Assembly (NCBI RefSeq): GCF_009928445.1
Contig: NZ_JAABNO010000003.1
Span: 310,001 to 374,000 of the forward strand
DNA from: Clostridium sp. C8-1-8
Lineage (GTDB): Bacteria; Bacillota; Clostridia; Clostridiales; Clostridiaceae
Length of the DNA: 64,000 nucleotides
Direction of reading: 5' to 3'
Shown: positions 44,482-53,225 of the stretch, one piece after another
Numbering within the stretch: the stretch's first letter is position 1
Layout: the number at the start of each line of letters is the position of its first letter
Notes under the pieces: model-generated
The model's database searches: none
What the model saw: only the letters and a program-made list of their open reading frames with translations
What the model was told of the DNA's origin: nothing
Program-made: the position numbers and the translations under genes

Positions 44482-45472
44482 TACTTAACCATTGCTTTAA
44501 CACTGAAACTTTATCTTTGTATTTCTTCAGTTCTACAATGGTTGCTTCAACCTGTTCTTCTCCTATTTTCACTTCATCTTCGCTTGTACCTTCTATTCTT
44601 AATACTCGTTTTAGATTATAGTTTAGCCAACCTAGCATGCCATCATATCCACCTGCTAGAATCATGTCCCATTCTACATTTTCCAAATTTACATATTTTT
44701 TGTACTCATTTAATAATGCATCAAATTTATCTATATCAATATTTCCATTTCCATCATCAGTCCAGTAATTTATTATTTCAATTAATTCTTGATATGGATT
44801 GACATAACCTGCTGCTTCCCAATCTATTATATATGGTGTTCCATCATTCCAAAGTACATTTTTAGGGTCAAGATCTCTATGGCTAATTACAAGTCTCTCT
44901 GTCAGTATTGAGGATGCCTCTATGACACTTTCATTCCAAGCCACAATGTTATGAAATTCTTTTCTAAACAACGCGTACCACTTTGACTTACAACCAGTAC
45001 ATTTCTCTAAATAGTATTTCCATTGATAAAATTCCTTTTCTGCTGTATTCTTCTCAATTTCTTCTAAGCAAATATCTAATTGATGAATCTTACCTAAAAC
45101 CTCACCTATTTTAATGCAATGCTCTACTGTTATGTTAGGTATAAATATTGACTTTCCTTCAATCCAATCAAACACCATATAATAGTCGTCGCTCATATGT
45201 AATAGAGTTTTATTTTCGAATTCTTTTGCTGCTATCACAGGTACAGATTGTGCAAAACATCTGGAAGCCTTCTCAGAATTAATTAAGTGATCTATGACAC
45301 CATAACGCTTCAAAATCGTAGGATTCAACTTTTTAATAGCATAACTACCTTTTGTAGTTACTACCTTATACATCTTATGTAGTAGTCCACCCTCTACCAC
45401 CTCTGGGCTAGTAATAATTTCTCCTAGAGAATATATGTTGCATAATGATTCTAGTTTAGATAAATCGTCCAT
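44462..45472 (-). CDS. Aminoglycoside-phosphotransferase-like kinase
   Basis: This protein has 336 residues from ATG 45472, behind AAAGGAACAAGT. The kinase core shows YAIKKLNP (ATP lysine), catalytic loop VISHRDLDPKNVLWN near 210-224 and the metal site YIIDWEAAGYVNP near 229-241. It belongs to the APH/choline-kinase superfamily. Such proteins phosphorylate aminoglycosides, choline, homoserine or unknown small molecules. The N-terminal lobe is unlike classical APH enzymes, so drug resistance should not be assumed. It follows the HTH/membrane protein gene by 51 bases. Its C-terminus (LSRAVGRI) runs into a P27 element. Confidence 0.87.
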   Translation of the reverse strand: MDDLSKLESLCNIYSLGEIITSPEVVEGGLLHKMYKVVTTKGSYAIKKLNPTILKRYGVIDHLINSEKASRCFAQSVPVIAAKEFENKTLLHMSDDYYMVFDWIEGKSIFIPNITVEHCIKIGEVLGKIHQLDICLEEIEKNTAEKEFYQWKYYLEKCTGCKSKWYALFRKEFHNIVAWNESVIEASSILTERLVISHRDLDPKNVLWNDGTPYIIDWEAAGYVNPYQELIEIINYWTDDGNGNIDIDKFDALLNEYKKYVNLENVEWDMILAGGYDGMLGWLNYNLKRVLRIEGTSEDEVKIGEEQVEATIVELKKYKDKVSVLKQWLSRAVGRI

Positions 45473-45523
45473 ACTTGTTCCTTTCCCGTTATATAATAAG
45501 AACATCTGCCAGACCAATATGTT

Positions 45524-46345
45524 TTATTTTGTGGCCACTTTCTCTGTTTCTCTGTCCCTGAGTCCCATATAGAAGAATATAATAGAAATGATAGTGCAAC
45601 CTACCCCTGTTATAATGATAGAATAGTCAATTGCTAATCTTCCTAAGACCTTATCAATTACTATATCCAATATAGGCAGTATAATGAATGCAATTGACAA
45701 ACTATAATATTTACTTAACTTCGTATAGTAAAAAATAAAAATATCTATCCACAAATAGCTAAGTGACGCAATTGCGATGGGTATTCCAACTGAATTTAAC
45801 CAGTGGCCCTTTGTATTCTGTTCAATTACCCATAAAAAAGGTATGATGAATATACTTAATGACAGCATTGAAATCATCAATCTATTTTTCTTAAGTCTAA
45901 TCATAGGTATTACAATAAACCATGCTAAAACTATAGCACTTGAAGGAATTATGGACCAGCTAATGGTTTTAGATATGGCCAAATCGCATAATGTACAAAT
46001 AAATATAGAAATTAAAAACAGCAAAGAAACCACTATAGTAACTATACTTTTGTTTTTAATATTACGCTGTTTACTTACCTTATTGGTATAATCTAATTTA
46101 CTATTCATAGCATTGGGTAAAGGTGAATCTTCTACTATTCTTTCTCCCTTTAAAAGTTCATTTACTGTAACGCTAAGTATTTCCGCAAGTTTTGATATTA
46201 TAGTAATATCAGGATAACCAATTCCTCTCTCCCACTTTGAAACTGCTTTATCTGTTATGTTAAGTTTCTCTGCCAATTCTTTTTGAGTCATATTTTTAGC
46301 TTTCCTGGACACCGAGATAAAAGCACCTACCTTATTATTATCCAA
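45524..46345 (-). CDS. XRE HTH regulator with membrane domain
   Basis: Residues 1-68 of this 273-residue protein are a helix-turn-helix (GAFISVSRKAKNMTQKELAE, KLNITDKAVSKWERGIGYPD). Residues about 100-265 contain six or so membrane segments, so this is a membrane-anchored DNA-binding protein, a type common in clostridia. It may sense a membrane or extracellular signal. The C-terminal RDRETEKVATK overlaps the P27 element at 45531-45558 and resembles the tails of the proteins ending at 40843 and 48442. It may share a transcript with the downstream kinase gene. Confidence 0.85.
   Translation of the reverse strand: MDNNKVGAFISVSRKAKNMTQKELAEKLNITDKAVSKWERGIGYPDITIISKLAEILSVTVNELLKGERIVEDSPLPNAMNSKLDYTNKVSKQRNIKNKSIVTIVVSLLFLISIFICTLCDLAISKTISWSIIPSSAIVLAWFIVIPMIRLKKNRLMISMLSLSIFIIPFLWVIEQNTKGHWLNSVGIPIAIASLSYLWIDIFIFYYTKLSKYYSLSIAFIILPILDIVIDKVLGRLAIDYSIIITGVGCTIISIIFFYMGLRDRETEKVATK
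45531..45558 (-). repeat. P27 element, copy 5 (coding for the tail of the HTH/membrane protein)
   Basis: On the minus strand it starts GGGACAGAGAAACAGAG and ends AAAGTGGCCAC. It is the most diverged copy but keeps the reading frame RDRETEKVA. Confidence 0.65.
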
Positions 46346-46385
46346 CTTAATACCTCCTTAAATCAAATTTACCATCAATTACAAA

Positions 46386-46441
46386 AATAGGCAACCTACA
46401 CTTAGATTACTAGAGGTAAACTAACTGTAGAGTTGCCTACT
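46386..46441 (-). terminator. Long hairpin overlapping a gene stop
   Basis: TAGGCAAC with further pairing (TCTACA/TGTAGG, GTTAG/CTAA) forms a stem of about 18 pairs, followed by TTTTTG on the minus strand. It starts at the stop codon of the gene at 46437. Confidence 0.75.
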
Positions 46442-46904
46442 TTAAAACACCTTTTTTAGATAACATTCTGCAATAAAGGAAAAATGCCCATGTAATTACT
46501 AATAAGCCTATATCAAAAAGAGATACCCAAGGTCCAAGAACATTCCACCTATTTCTAAATGCAAAGGTTAAGGCATCTAAAAATAACATAGATACAGCTG
46601 AAACAAATGACATTGTTTTTGCCCAATGATTTTTAAATAATAGGATAATAGGTGCAATCAAGCCACTGAAAATATTAGTTGTGTATAAAATCAAGAATAA
46701 TACCGGATAATTTGTAAAGTACTGAACTACTGCTTCACCATAATGTTTGGAATTATAATAGTTCGCATTATGTCCAAGCATCATAAAGTAATCATAAGTG
46801 CCGTTAACATATATAAAAATAAATAATACTGCAGTTAACCAAAGATGCCAAGGTGTCTTAATAAATCTTTCCTCTGAATTGTTATTAGCTAGATTCTTTT
46901 TCAT
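46437..46904 (-). CDS. Membrane protein of unknown function, four spans
   Basis: This 155-residue protein has a polar start (KKNLANNNSEERFIKTPWHL) followed by four hydrophobic segments, about 20-37, 68-88, 95-112 and 125-145. Ribosome site AAAGGAGAAATAGT. No family is recognised. It is a single-gene unit with a strong terminator. The aromatic-rich loop after the first span (NGTYDYFMMLGHNANYYNSK) is probably outside the cell. Confidence 0.65.
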   Translation of the reverse strand: MKKNLANNNSEERFIKTPWHLWLTAVLFIFIYVNGTYDYFMMLGHNANYYNSKHYGEAVVQYFTNYPVLFLILYTTNIFSGLIAPIILLFKNHWAKTMSFVSAVSMLFLDALTFAFRNRWNVLGPWVSLFDIGLLVITWAFFLYCRMLSKKGVLK

Positions 46905-47009
46905 ACTATTTCTCCTTTAAAATTTATATGAATACTTAAAGAAAATTAGTTATGCATGTGCTCCACAATATTCACTTATAAAACTTGCAGCAAAATCCAT
47001 AATTTAACG

Positions 47010-47035
47010 TGACACTTTCTCCATCCCCCTGTCCC
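47010..47035 (-). repeat. P27 element, copy 6 (at the stop of the small membrane gene)
   Basis: On the minus strand it starts GGGACAGGGGGATGG and ends AAAGTGTCA. Its first base is the G of the TAG stop. The next 60 bases (down to about 46950) resemble those after copy 7 (CACAATATTCACTTAT shared). Confidence 0.75.
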
Positions 47036-47283
47036 TAAGCATAGTTGGGTGTTTCTACAAAAAATGCTGCTCCCACTCCCCAAAATAATATTAATCCCAA
47101 TATAAATAGAATTATATTACTAATAATATATCTTTTAGTCTCTTTACTAGATTTTAATTTAGCTATAAAACCTAGACCTATAATAAGTAAAAGATAGATT
47201 ACCATTGAAAGCACGCCTGCTATTAGACCTTTAACACTTGGCCATCTAAATACTGGTGTAAAATTGACTTCATGGTTAACCAT
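47035..47283 (-). CDS. Small membrane protein, probably 5'-disrupted
   Basis: From ATG 47283 the product has 82 residues with two membrane segments, but that ATG has no ribosome site. The same frame stays open upstream to about 47372 and would add a third membrane segment (SSIISFIYGFTILLILDMVN). There a fine ribosome site (AATAGGAGGAAA) and ATG 47361-47363 lie one frame off and meet a stop after five codons. Either a one-base change near 47350-47360 broke the gene or an ATT start is used. No family recognised. Confidence 0.5.
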   Translation of the reverse strand: MVNHEVNFTPVFRWPSVKGLIAGVLSMVIYLLLIIGLGFIAKLKSSKETKRYIISNIILFILGLILFWGVGAAFFVETPNYA

Positions 47284-47562
47284 ATCTAATATAAGAAGTA
47301 TGGTAAAACCATAAATAAATGAGATAATTGAACTTACTGTGTAGGTTAATTTAATAATAGCATTTTCCTCCTATTCTTTGAGATAATTTTTAATGGAATA
47401 ATCTTAAAGCTCTCTCAGTTACTAACTATCATATATCAACTACCATCTATCAGTTCCTAATTGGTTGATATTTGTATGTTATTATATGATTTAAAGATAT
47501 TTTAAGCTGTGATGTAATGATTATGATAATTAACTTATGCATTCTATATGGAAAGTTAAAAG

Positions 47563-48333
47563 TTACTTAATAGCGTACACTTGGTATTCCTTTTCAAAAT
47601 GATATCCTAATTTCTCTGCAAGTGCCACAGAGCCAACATTTGCTGCATCCCAGTGAGGATAGATGTTTACTTCCATGCAAGCTAGAATTAACTTTGAAGC
47701 TACAGCTAGAGCTAATCCCTTACGTCTATATTCATCTTTTGTTCCAATGGTTATTTCGATACGGCCCTCACAATAAGTGTAAGAAGATGCACCAGCTATT
47801 ATTTCTCCATTATAAACTATGGCATAACCAAGTCCATTGTTTAAAAAGTCTTCTAATGAGTCATAATTTGAGCAGAAATCTGCCATAAAATCATCTTCTA
47901 AAACTATAGGATAAAGTGATTCATCAATTCGGCTAATGTTAAACTCAGAATCAATAGCATTAATATATTCATTTAACGTATCTTTTTTAAATACATTAGG
48001 CTCTGTTTTTATTGAATATCTACTAAATCTCTTTAGAGGATTAGGATATTGGCTTTCTATAAAGGAAATCCATGAGCTGTCATCAGCTATTATGATCTGT
48101 CCCTTGCACTTTTCAACCAATTCTTCTATTGAAACTTCCCCCTTATAATCTTCAATGCTTCCAAGTAAGTAGCAGAAATCAGCTACCACCGCAATACCAA
48201 AGGTAGGATTATCCTTATTATCTACCCAAGCTTTTCCCATCTTTCCCTCAATACATGAACATAGTGTAACATCAGTTTTTTCCTTACGAAATCTGCTAAG
48301 AATTTGTCTTTCCTCAGCTAACAACTCTACCAT
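47563..48333 (-). CDS. GNAT acetyltransferase (GNAT_acetyltr_2 type)
   Basis: This protein has 256 residues from ATG 48333, behind GGGAGGATACTTTT. The N-terminal half carries the family pattern CSCIEGKMGKAWVDNKDNPT and VVADFCYLLG. The C-terminal GNAT core has GTKDEYRRKGLALAVASKLI (R-R-K-G-L-A loop) and YPHWDAANVGSVALAEKLGY. It is a two-part acetyltransferase common in Firmicutes; the substrate is unknown. Confidence 0.87.
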   Translation of the reverse strand: MVELLAEERQILSRFRKEKTDVTLCSCIEGKMGKAWVDNKDNPTFGIAVVADFCYLLGSIEDYKGEVSIEELVEKCKGQIIIADDSSWISFIESQYPNPLKRFSRYSIKTEPNVFKKDTLNEYINAIDSEFNISRIDESLYPIVLEDDFMADFCSNYDSLEDFLNNGLGYAIVYNGEIIAGASSYTYCEGRIEITIGTKDEYRRKGLALAVASKLILACMEVNIYPHWDAANVGSVALAEKLGYHFEKEYQVYAIK

Positions 48334-48441
48334 AAAAGTATCCTCCCATATAACTTTAAAGTTCATTTGAATATTTAATTAATTTTAATTTATGCGTATT
48401 ACACAATATTCACTTATGAAAATTGCGGAGATATTCATAGA

Positions 48442-48951
48442 TTAACGGGACATTAGCTCAGTCCCCCTGTGCCTATATCTTAAGATTATTTCCGTTGTGC
48501 CATCCTCAAACTTACTGTTTCCATCTGGTTTAAATCCATGGTTTTCGTAAAACTTCCTTGCTTTATAGTTCTTTTCTAATACCCAAAGAAGTACTTGCTC
48601 TATACTTTTCTCTTTAGCTTGATTTAGGCAAGCATCTATTAATTTGCTTCCAATACCTTGTCCTTGAAAAAAAGTATCTATGTAAAGTTCAAAGATCTCT
48701 ATACTATTTTCATTACTTCCTTTACTTGGGCTTCCATATTTTATCAATCCTTTTACGATTCCATCATCATATACATATAAATCCTCTAATTCAGATTTAT
48801 TGTCACGAAAGCCTAATGCCAAGTCCAAAACCTGCATTTCGTTAAAGGAAACCTGGTCATTGTTGAATATTTTCCGATAAGCAGTTCTTTTTGAAAATAT
48901 TAATATTTCTGCTAACCTTGATGCATCTTTTATTTCTGCTTTTCTTATCAT
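48442..48951 (-). CDS. GNAT acetyltransferase
   Basis: This 169-residue protein has LYIDTFFQGQGIGSKLIDAC (Q-G-Q-G-I-G loop) near 88-107 and ARKFYENHGFKPDGNSKFED near 130-149, a typical single-domain GNAT. Ribosome site AAGAGGTATTGAT. The protein should end near EIILRY as in relatives. Instead it continues with RHRGTELMSR, ten codons read through the P27 element, so the natural end seems to have been replaced. The substrate is unknown. Confidence 0.88.
   Translation of the reverse strand: MIRKAEIKDASRLAEILIFSKRTAYRKIFNNDQVSFNEMQVLDLALGFRDNKSELEDLYVYDDGIVKGLIKYGSPSKGSNENSIEIFELYIDTFFQGQGIGSKLIDACLNQAKEKSIEQVLLWVLEKNYKARKFYENHGFKPDGNSKFEDGTTEIILRYRHRGTELMSR
48447..48473 (-). repeat. P27 element, copy 7 (coding for the tail of a GNAT protein)
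   Basis: On the minus strand it starts GGCACAGGGGGACTGAG and ends CTAATGTCCC. It is translated as RHRGTELMS in the same frame as copy 2. Confidence 0.8.
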
Positions 48952-49034
48952 ATCAATACCTCTTAAATTATGTTTTATATCGAAAGTAAATAATCCCTAT
49001 ATCTAAACCTATTTTATTCTTCCCTTGCACACAT

Positions 49035-49145
49035 TTAAAAAAATAATCTTCCATCCTCTGTTAGTGTAATATTTCTTCCTTTTGGTTCAAAAAACTTTGT
49101 TTTTGATAGATTCTCTAAATTATTTATATGGTTGAATACCGAAGT
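49035..49145 (-). pseudogene. Fragment of a LysR-type helix-turn-helix
   Basis: The minus strand reads TSVFNHINNLENLSKTKFFE, then PKGRNITLTEDGRLFF and stop. This is the second half of a LysR winged helix (the motif xxLExxLxxxLFxRxxRxxxLTxxGxxFF). The first helices and the whole effector domain are missing. It is a clear leftover of a lost regulator. The rest of 48952-49255 shows nothing firm. Confidence 0.65.
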
Positions 49146-49255
49146 CTAAATAGTAATTAATCATTACTTTTTTCTTAACATTATATCAATATATTACAAA
49201 TTTTAAAACATAATACATTAATATATTAATATATTAATATAGGAGTTGAAAGTTT

Positions 49256-49324
49256 ATGAAAATTAACGTAAAAACTGAAAATGATTATTTACCAGCTACT
49301 TTTTTCTGCATTTTCCTTCTTTAA
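49256..49324 (+). other. Possible 22-residue ORF with good ribosome site
   Basis: ATAGGAGTTGAAAGTTT precedes ATG 49256. The product is MKINVKTENDYLPATFF followed by CIFLL. It could be a small peptide gene or the 5' end of a lost gene; the upstream DNA is an ATATTA-rich run. No gene is seen from 49325 to 49532. Confidence 0.35.
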
Positions 49325-49532
49325 AATCTATTTTAAGAAATTTCAGATATCCTTCTTACGCTCATATTTTTACTTATTTTAAAATTACTTTCATAAAAAG
49401 TCTAATTTTTTGTCAAATAAATACGATAATTACATTAGTTGCTTAATTAAGTGATTTGTAGGAATACATTTATGACCTAATTAGGCAACATACATATATT
49501 TTAGTAATCGTGACTTTTAGGAGGTACTTTTA

Positions 49533-50366
49533 ATGTCAAACAGTATATTAGATTCAGTTGTCGTTGCTGCTGCACAACTAAAAACATTTTTTCAAGATGA
49601 TAGTTTATCTATATGTATATCAGATTTAGAAAAATTTATAGCAATATATGATAGCGAAAAGATACCAGCAGTTTTCAAAGTTGGGGCAACTCTTGAAGAG
49701 GTTGGTTATTTAGATTCTATAAAAGAACTTCTTGAAACAAAAAAGGCTAAAACTATTTTTATTCCAAAAGAAGTGGTAGGAATACCATTTAAATCTATTG
49801 TAAGTCCAATTTTGGATGAACGAAATGAGTTGGTAGGTATGTTTAGCGTATGTATTAGCTTAGAAAAGGATTCGTTAGTTGAAGAAACTTCCGAGGAACT
49901 TACTTCATCTATTGAAGAAATCAATGCTTCCTTCCAAGAAATTGAACTTGGGGCCAATAAGCTTAATAATATGTTGACTTCTATCAAAGAAAGCACAAAG
50001 ATAATTGAAGATAACTTAACTATCAGTGATGAAGCAGTAAGTTTGATTAACGGAATTTCTTCAAAATCAAATTTACTTGGGTTAAATGCTGCCATAGAAG
50101 CAGCTAGAGCTGGTACTTTTGGACAAGGCTTCTCTGTAGTAGCTTCTGAAATGAGAAAGTTAGCTAGTCTAAGCAGTGAAACCTCAAAGAAAATATCCAC
50201 CTCTCTTCAACAGATGAGCAGAACTATTGAAGATGTACTTAAGGTTATAAATGAAGTAGGAGATATTGCAGACACTCAATCTAAATCCACTTCTGAAGTT
50301 TCTAAGTCAATAGAATTTATCACCAATAAATCTACAGACTTAGTAAAACTTTCAAAGTCTAACTAA
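49533..50366 (+). CDS. Soluble methyl-accepting chemotaxis-type transducer (YfmS-like)
   Basis: This 277-residue protein has no membrane segment. Residues about 1-115 are a small sensor domain ([20 protein letters not shown]). Residues about 120-277 are a short MCP signalling domain with the conserved hairpin tip [20 protein letters not shown] near 173-192 and [16 protein letters not shown]. The architecture matches the Bacillus YfmS type. It should form dimers and signal through CheA/CheW in the cytoplasm. Ribosome site TAGGAGGTACTTTTA; strong terminator downstream. It stands alone on the plus strand. Confidence 0.9.
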   Translation: MSNSILDSVVVAAAQLKTFFQDDSLSICISDLEKFIAIYDSEKIPAVFKVGATLEEVGYLDSIKELLETKKAKTIFIPKEVVGIPFKSIVSPILDERNELVGMFSVCISLEKDSLVEETSEELTSSIEEINASFQEIELGANKLNNMLTSIKESTKIIEDNLTISDEAVSLINGISSKSNLLGLNAAIEAARAGTFGQGFSVVASEMRKLASLSSETSKKISTSLQQMSRTIEDVLKVINEVGDIADTQSKSTSEVSKSIEFITNKSTDLVKLSKSN

Positions 50367-50413
50367 AACCCAAATTTATGAATATTATTTATTAGTATAA
50401 GTTAATAATGAAT

Positions 50414-50454
50414 AAACACCTTTACTGAAGCCTCTATCTTCAGCAAAGGTGTTT
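50414..50454. terminator. Strong bidirectional hairpin between convergent genes
   Basis: AAACACCTTT-CTGAAG pairs with CTTCAG-AAAGGTGTTT around a 7-base loop. It can serve both the transducer gene and the convergent phosphorylase gene. Confidence 0.75.
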
Positions 50455-50516
50455 GCTCATATAATACATCCAATAATTTTTCAGCTTTTGCTATAGCTTT
50501 AACTTTTTTCACATTG

Positions 50517-51284
50517 TTATATTTCTTTTATATTCCTTACTCCTTGACTAGAAGCTATTACAGTATCAATTATTTTGTCTACCGCCTCATCTATTTTATT
50601 TCCTTGCCAGCCTAGATTCCATCCATTTTCACCAAGTACATCTGTAACTATATAAATAGCAGAAGCTGCACAGTTTCTGTATTTAGCTATTGCAAAAAGA
50701 CCAACGCCTTCCATTTCCACGCATAAAGCTCCCTTAGTACGATAATCTAGGACTTGCCCCCAGGTTTCATGGTAGCCTGCATCTGTTGTCCAGTGCTTTC
50801 CTTTCTTAATATCTATAGAATTATTCTTTAATGAAGCCTCTAATTCATCTGTCAAGTTTTTAGATGTTTCTATAAAATCATAATCAAGGCCATAGAGCCT
50901 AGGAACAGCAGTGTCATTATATGCCCCTTTTGTAAGAATTACTTCACCAATATGTAAATCTGGCTGTAGTCCACCTGCAAATCCTATATGTATTAGCTCC
51001 TTAACACCACCAGCAATTAAATCCTCTGCCTGGGTAGCAATAGCTGGAGAACACATTTGCCCTTTTACAAATCCAACAGCAGGATTATTGTTAAAAACAC
51101 ATAACTTTCCACCTAAAGGATACTTGTATGTTCCACAATTTCTTTCAACCATTGCATCATAAATGCTGTCTGCCAGTAAAAACACTCTTTTTGGAACTTG
51201 AATATCATCTAAATCAAATCCATCACTTTCCAATTCAAGTCTAACTAAATCCTTAGGATCTGTAAGAACGCTATTTCTATCCAT
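50517..51284 (-). CDS. Nucleoside phosphorylase (uridine-phosphorylase-like)
   Basis: This 255-residue protein has the PNP/UDP fold motifs: LIHIGFAGGLQPDLHIGEVI near 93-112 (substrate and phosphate loop), CVEMEGVGLFAIAKYRNCAA near 190-209 and IYIVTDVLGENGW. It splits a nucleoside with phosphate during salvage. Whether it prefers uridine or a purine is uncertain. Ribosome site ATGGAGGTTATACA. It is distinct from the MTA/SAH nucleosidase at 25027-25710. Confidence 0.88.
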   Translation of the reverse strand: MDRNSVLTDPKDLVRLELESDGFDLDDIQVPKRVFLLADSIYDAMVERNCGTYKYPLGGKLCVFNNNPAVGFVKGQMCSPAIATQAEDLIAGGVKELIHIGFAGGLQPDLHIGEVILTKGAYNDTAVPRLYGLDYDFIETSKNLTDELEASLKNNSIDIKKGKHWTTDAGYHETWGQVLDYRTKGALCVEMEGVGLFAIAKYRNCAASAIYIVTDVLGENGWNLGWQGNKIDEAVDKIIDTVIASSQGVRNIKEI

Positions 51285-51400
51285 TGTATAACCTCCATAA
51301 ATTCAATCTCCTATTGTATTTTTAGGATTATCATCCCCCAGTATGTTATATTAAAACTAACATGTAACTTGTAAAAAGCTTATTTATACATAGAAGTAAT

Positions 51401-51656
51401 TTGTCAGCTACTACAAGCTTTCCATGGTGACCATATAACTTTACACTACTATATATGTATGTATTCAATAATTGTGGGTGACCTTTTTCCTTTGTAATTG
51501 TGATAATTAAACGCAGCTTTGAAGACTTGCTATACTCGTAATAATTTCAAAAAAATATCTTTTAATAGTTTATCATCCGCTACAGCCTTACATGGTGACA
51601 TATAACTATAAACTACTATATACTAATGTATTCAATAATTGTTGGTACCCTTTTTT
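51401..51656. repeat. Two direct repeats of about 88 bp
   Basis: Copy 1 (51401-51488) and copy 2 (51569-51656) share CATGGTGAC, ATATAACT, ACTACTATATA and GTATTCAATAATTGT in the same order, with a period of about 168 bases. They lie in the spacer before the phosphorylase gene. Each could carry a promoter or a folded leader; their function is unknown. No gene is seen in 51285-51674. Confidence 0.65.
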
Positions 51657-51674
51657 AAAGATGAGTACTAAATA

Positions 51675-52049
51675 TCATTCCACCTTCGTGCCCCATCCAT
51701 CATAAACTTCATTAAAGGATATTGCTAGCTCAGACATTTCCTTTGATTCTTGAAAAATAATCTTTGGTTCAACCAAACAATACTTGCAACCATCAAAAAA
51801 GAAGTATTCCCTCCCACTTTTGTCAATCTCCTCGTACACTTCTGATACTTCATAACCTTTATTTTTTAAGATTTCTGTAATTTTTGCAATATTACATTTA
51901 TCAATAACTGTGAAGTGATGTTCTATGTAGTGAGGTTTTGACAAATCTGAACCTGCATTTTTTAAAGCTTTTATTGTATCTAGATCTAATGCTTCACGTT
52001 CTCTCTTTTCTCTATTTGTCTTAAATTTATAATAAATTGACTTAAACAT
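51675..52049 (-). CDS. RraB-family protein (ribonuclease E inhibitor B-like)
   Basis: This 124-residue protein matches the RraB fold pattern: LKNAGSDLSKPHYIEHHFTV (about 30-49), LKNKGYEVSEVYEEIDKSG and the end NEVYDGWGTKVE. In enterobacteria RraB binds and inhibits RNase E, but RNase E is generally absent in clostridia. The family here must have another role, perhaps with RNase Y or G or none of these. A basic N-terminus (YYKFKTNREKRERE) is extra. Single-gene unit. Confidence 0.82.
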   Translation of the reverse strand: MFKSIYYKFKTNREKREREALDLDTIKALKNAGSDLSKPHYIEHHFTVIDKCNIAKITEILKNKGYEVSEVYEEIDKSGREYFFFDGCKYCLVEPKIIFQESKEMSELAISFNEVYDGWGTKVE

Positions 52050-52099
52050 TAACTAATAGTTCCTCTCAAAAATTCCAATATTAAATGTGTTTAGCACTA

Positions 52100-52200
52100 T
52101 AGCTGCACTACTTTGTAATAAAACCTATACTTTCAGATTCTTCTATAATAATTCTGTGGTAATTTTGAAAATATATTTCAGATTGAAGTGATACATCTTT
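52100..52200. repeat. Family A element, full-length but diverged
   Basis: CTGCACTACTTTGTAATA at the left and GATTGAAGTGATACATCTTT at the right are inverted. The centre has GATTCTTCTATAATAATTCT and AATTTTGAAAATATATTTC. It lies between divergent genes; 52201-52472 shows promoter DNA only. Confidence 0.6.
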
Positions 52201-52472
52201 AATACCAATATAATAAATAATATTCATGCTTAATTTCTTCATCTCATCATTTTCATATGAATTTATCCTAAAATTTACAGCGAATATGTACCATTGTTTT
52301 ACATTTAATTATAAATAATACCGTTATTTTTTTCAAATAATTATATGAAGCTACGCCACTTTATCAGTTCATATCCTAGTTATTACAAATTTTATAGTTT
52401 TTAGTAGTATTGTAATGTTATAATTAACTATAACTATGAGTTATAGATATAATGTTGGAAGGTGAAAACTAA

Positions 52473-53225
52473 ATGACAAGAGAAATTGAAGATTCTTCGG
52501 ACAATGTAAATTTAAAAAATATATTAGTAAATAAAGACTATAAACTAAATCTAAGAAAAGAGACTAAGCACTTCATAATCGATTATACTGAATTTGATCA
52601 GCTGTGCATAGCTAAGGTTTCTGAGGTTCTTGAAGATAACTATGATAGGATTACTACTAACTTTAAGCAGCAGCTTGAAGAAAAACTGATTATTGAGCTT
52701 CATCCAAACCATCAGCAGCTCCACATAGCTTTGGGTTTTCCAGATGCACCAGATTGGGTAAGAGGAGGTCTTGGAATCGGCAAAATTGCAATAGCTTCAC
52801 CTTTAAATCCTCCACCAGGTTCAGAATTTCATAATGTATTAAATACAGCGGTCCATGAATTTGTCCATATCATAGTAAATAGAATAAATGAAAACACTCC
52901 TAGATGGCTCAATGAAGGTATTGCAGGTTATGAGGCCAAGGATAACAATGAAAACTGGATAATAAAAACTGTTAAATCTGGATTGCTTAATAATACTGTT
53001 CCTACCTTTGATGACTTAGATACAGAAGATGATTTTGAGACATTTTTCAATCGTGACGGATATCAATACTCCTATACTATAGTAGAAGCAATAGTTAACC
53101 TATTTGGCTACAATAAGCTATGTAGCTTAATAAAATCCCCAAATAATTATGTAGCTACTTTGGGAGTGACCGAGGCTGAGCTTCAACATATGTGGATTGA
53201 TTATATTAAGAAGAACTATTGCTAA
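52473..53225 (+). CDS. Gluzincin-type metallopeptidase-like protein (peptidase MA group)
   Basis: This 250-residue protein has the zinc motif AVHEFVHIIV (HExxH, about 129-138) followed by the glutamate in WLNEGIAGYEA near 151, as in the peptidase_MA gluzincins. No signal peptide or membrane segment is seen, so it acts in the cytoplasm. The N-terminal 60 residues lead in with KHFIIDYTEFD, typical of this group (strand before the metal site). Ribosome site TTGGAAGGTGAAAACTAA. Its target is unknown. Confidence 0.87.
   Translation: MTREIEDSSDNVNLKNILVNKDYKLNLRKETKHFIIDYTEFDQLCIAKVSEVLEDNYDRITTNFKQQLEEKLIIELHPNHQQLHIALGFPDAPDWVRGGLGIGKIAIASPLNPPPGSEFHNVLNTAVHEFVHIIVNRINENTPRWLNEGIAGYEAKDNNENWIIKTVKSGLLNNTVPTFDDLDTEDDFETFFNRDGYQYSYTIVEAIVNLFGYNKLCSLIKSPNNYVATLGVTEAELQHMWIDYIKKNYC

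Noticed and set aside
44462-45472. Aminoglycoside resistance gene
   Set aside because: Only the general APH fold and catalytic residues are visible; the superfamily includes many kinases of unrelated small molecules.
51285-51674. Purine riboswitch upstream of the nucleoside phosphorylase gene
   Set aside because: I could not find the conserved purine-riboswitch core; the region holds direct repeats instead.
25027-53225. Chromosomal integron with attC sites
   Set aside because: The run of small co-oriented genes suggested it, but no integrase is present and the spacer repeats do not have paired attC core sites.
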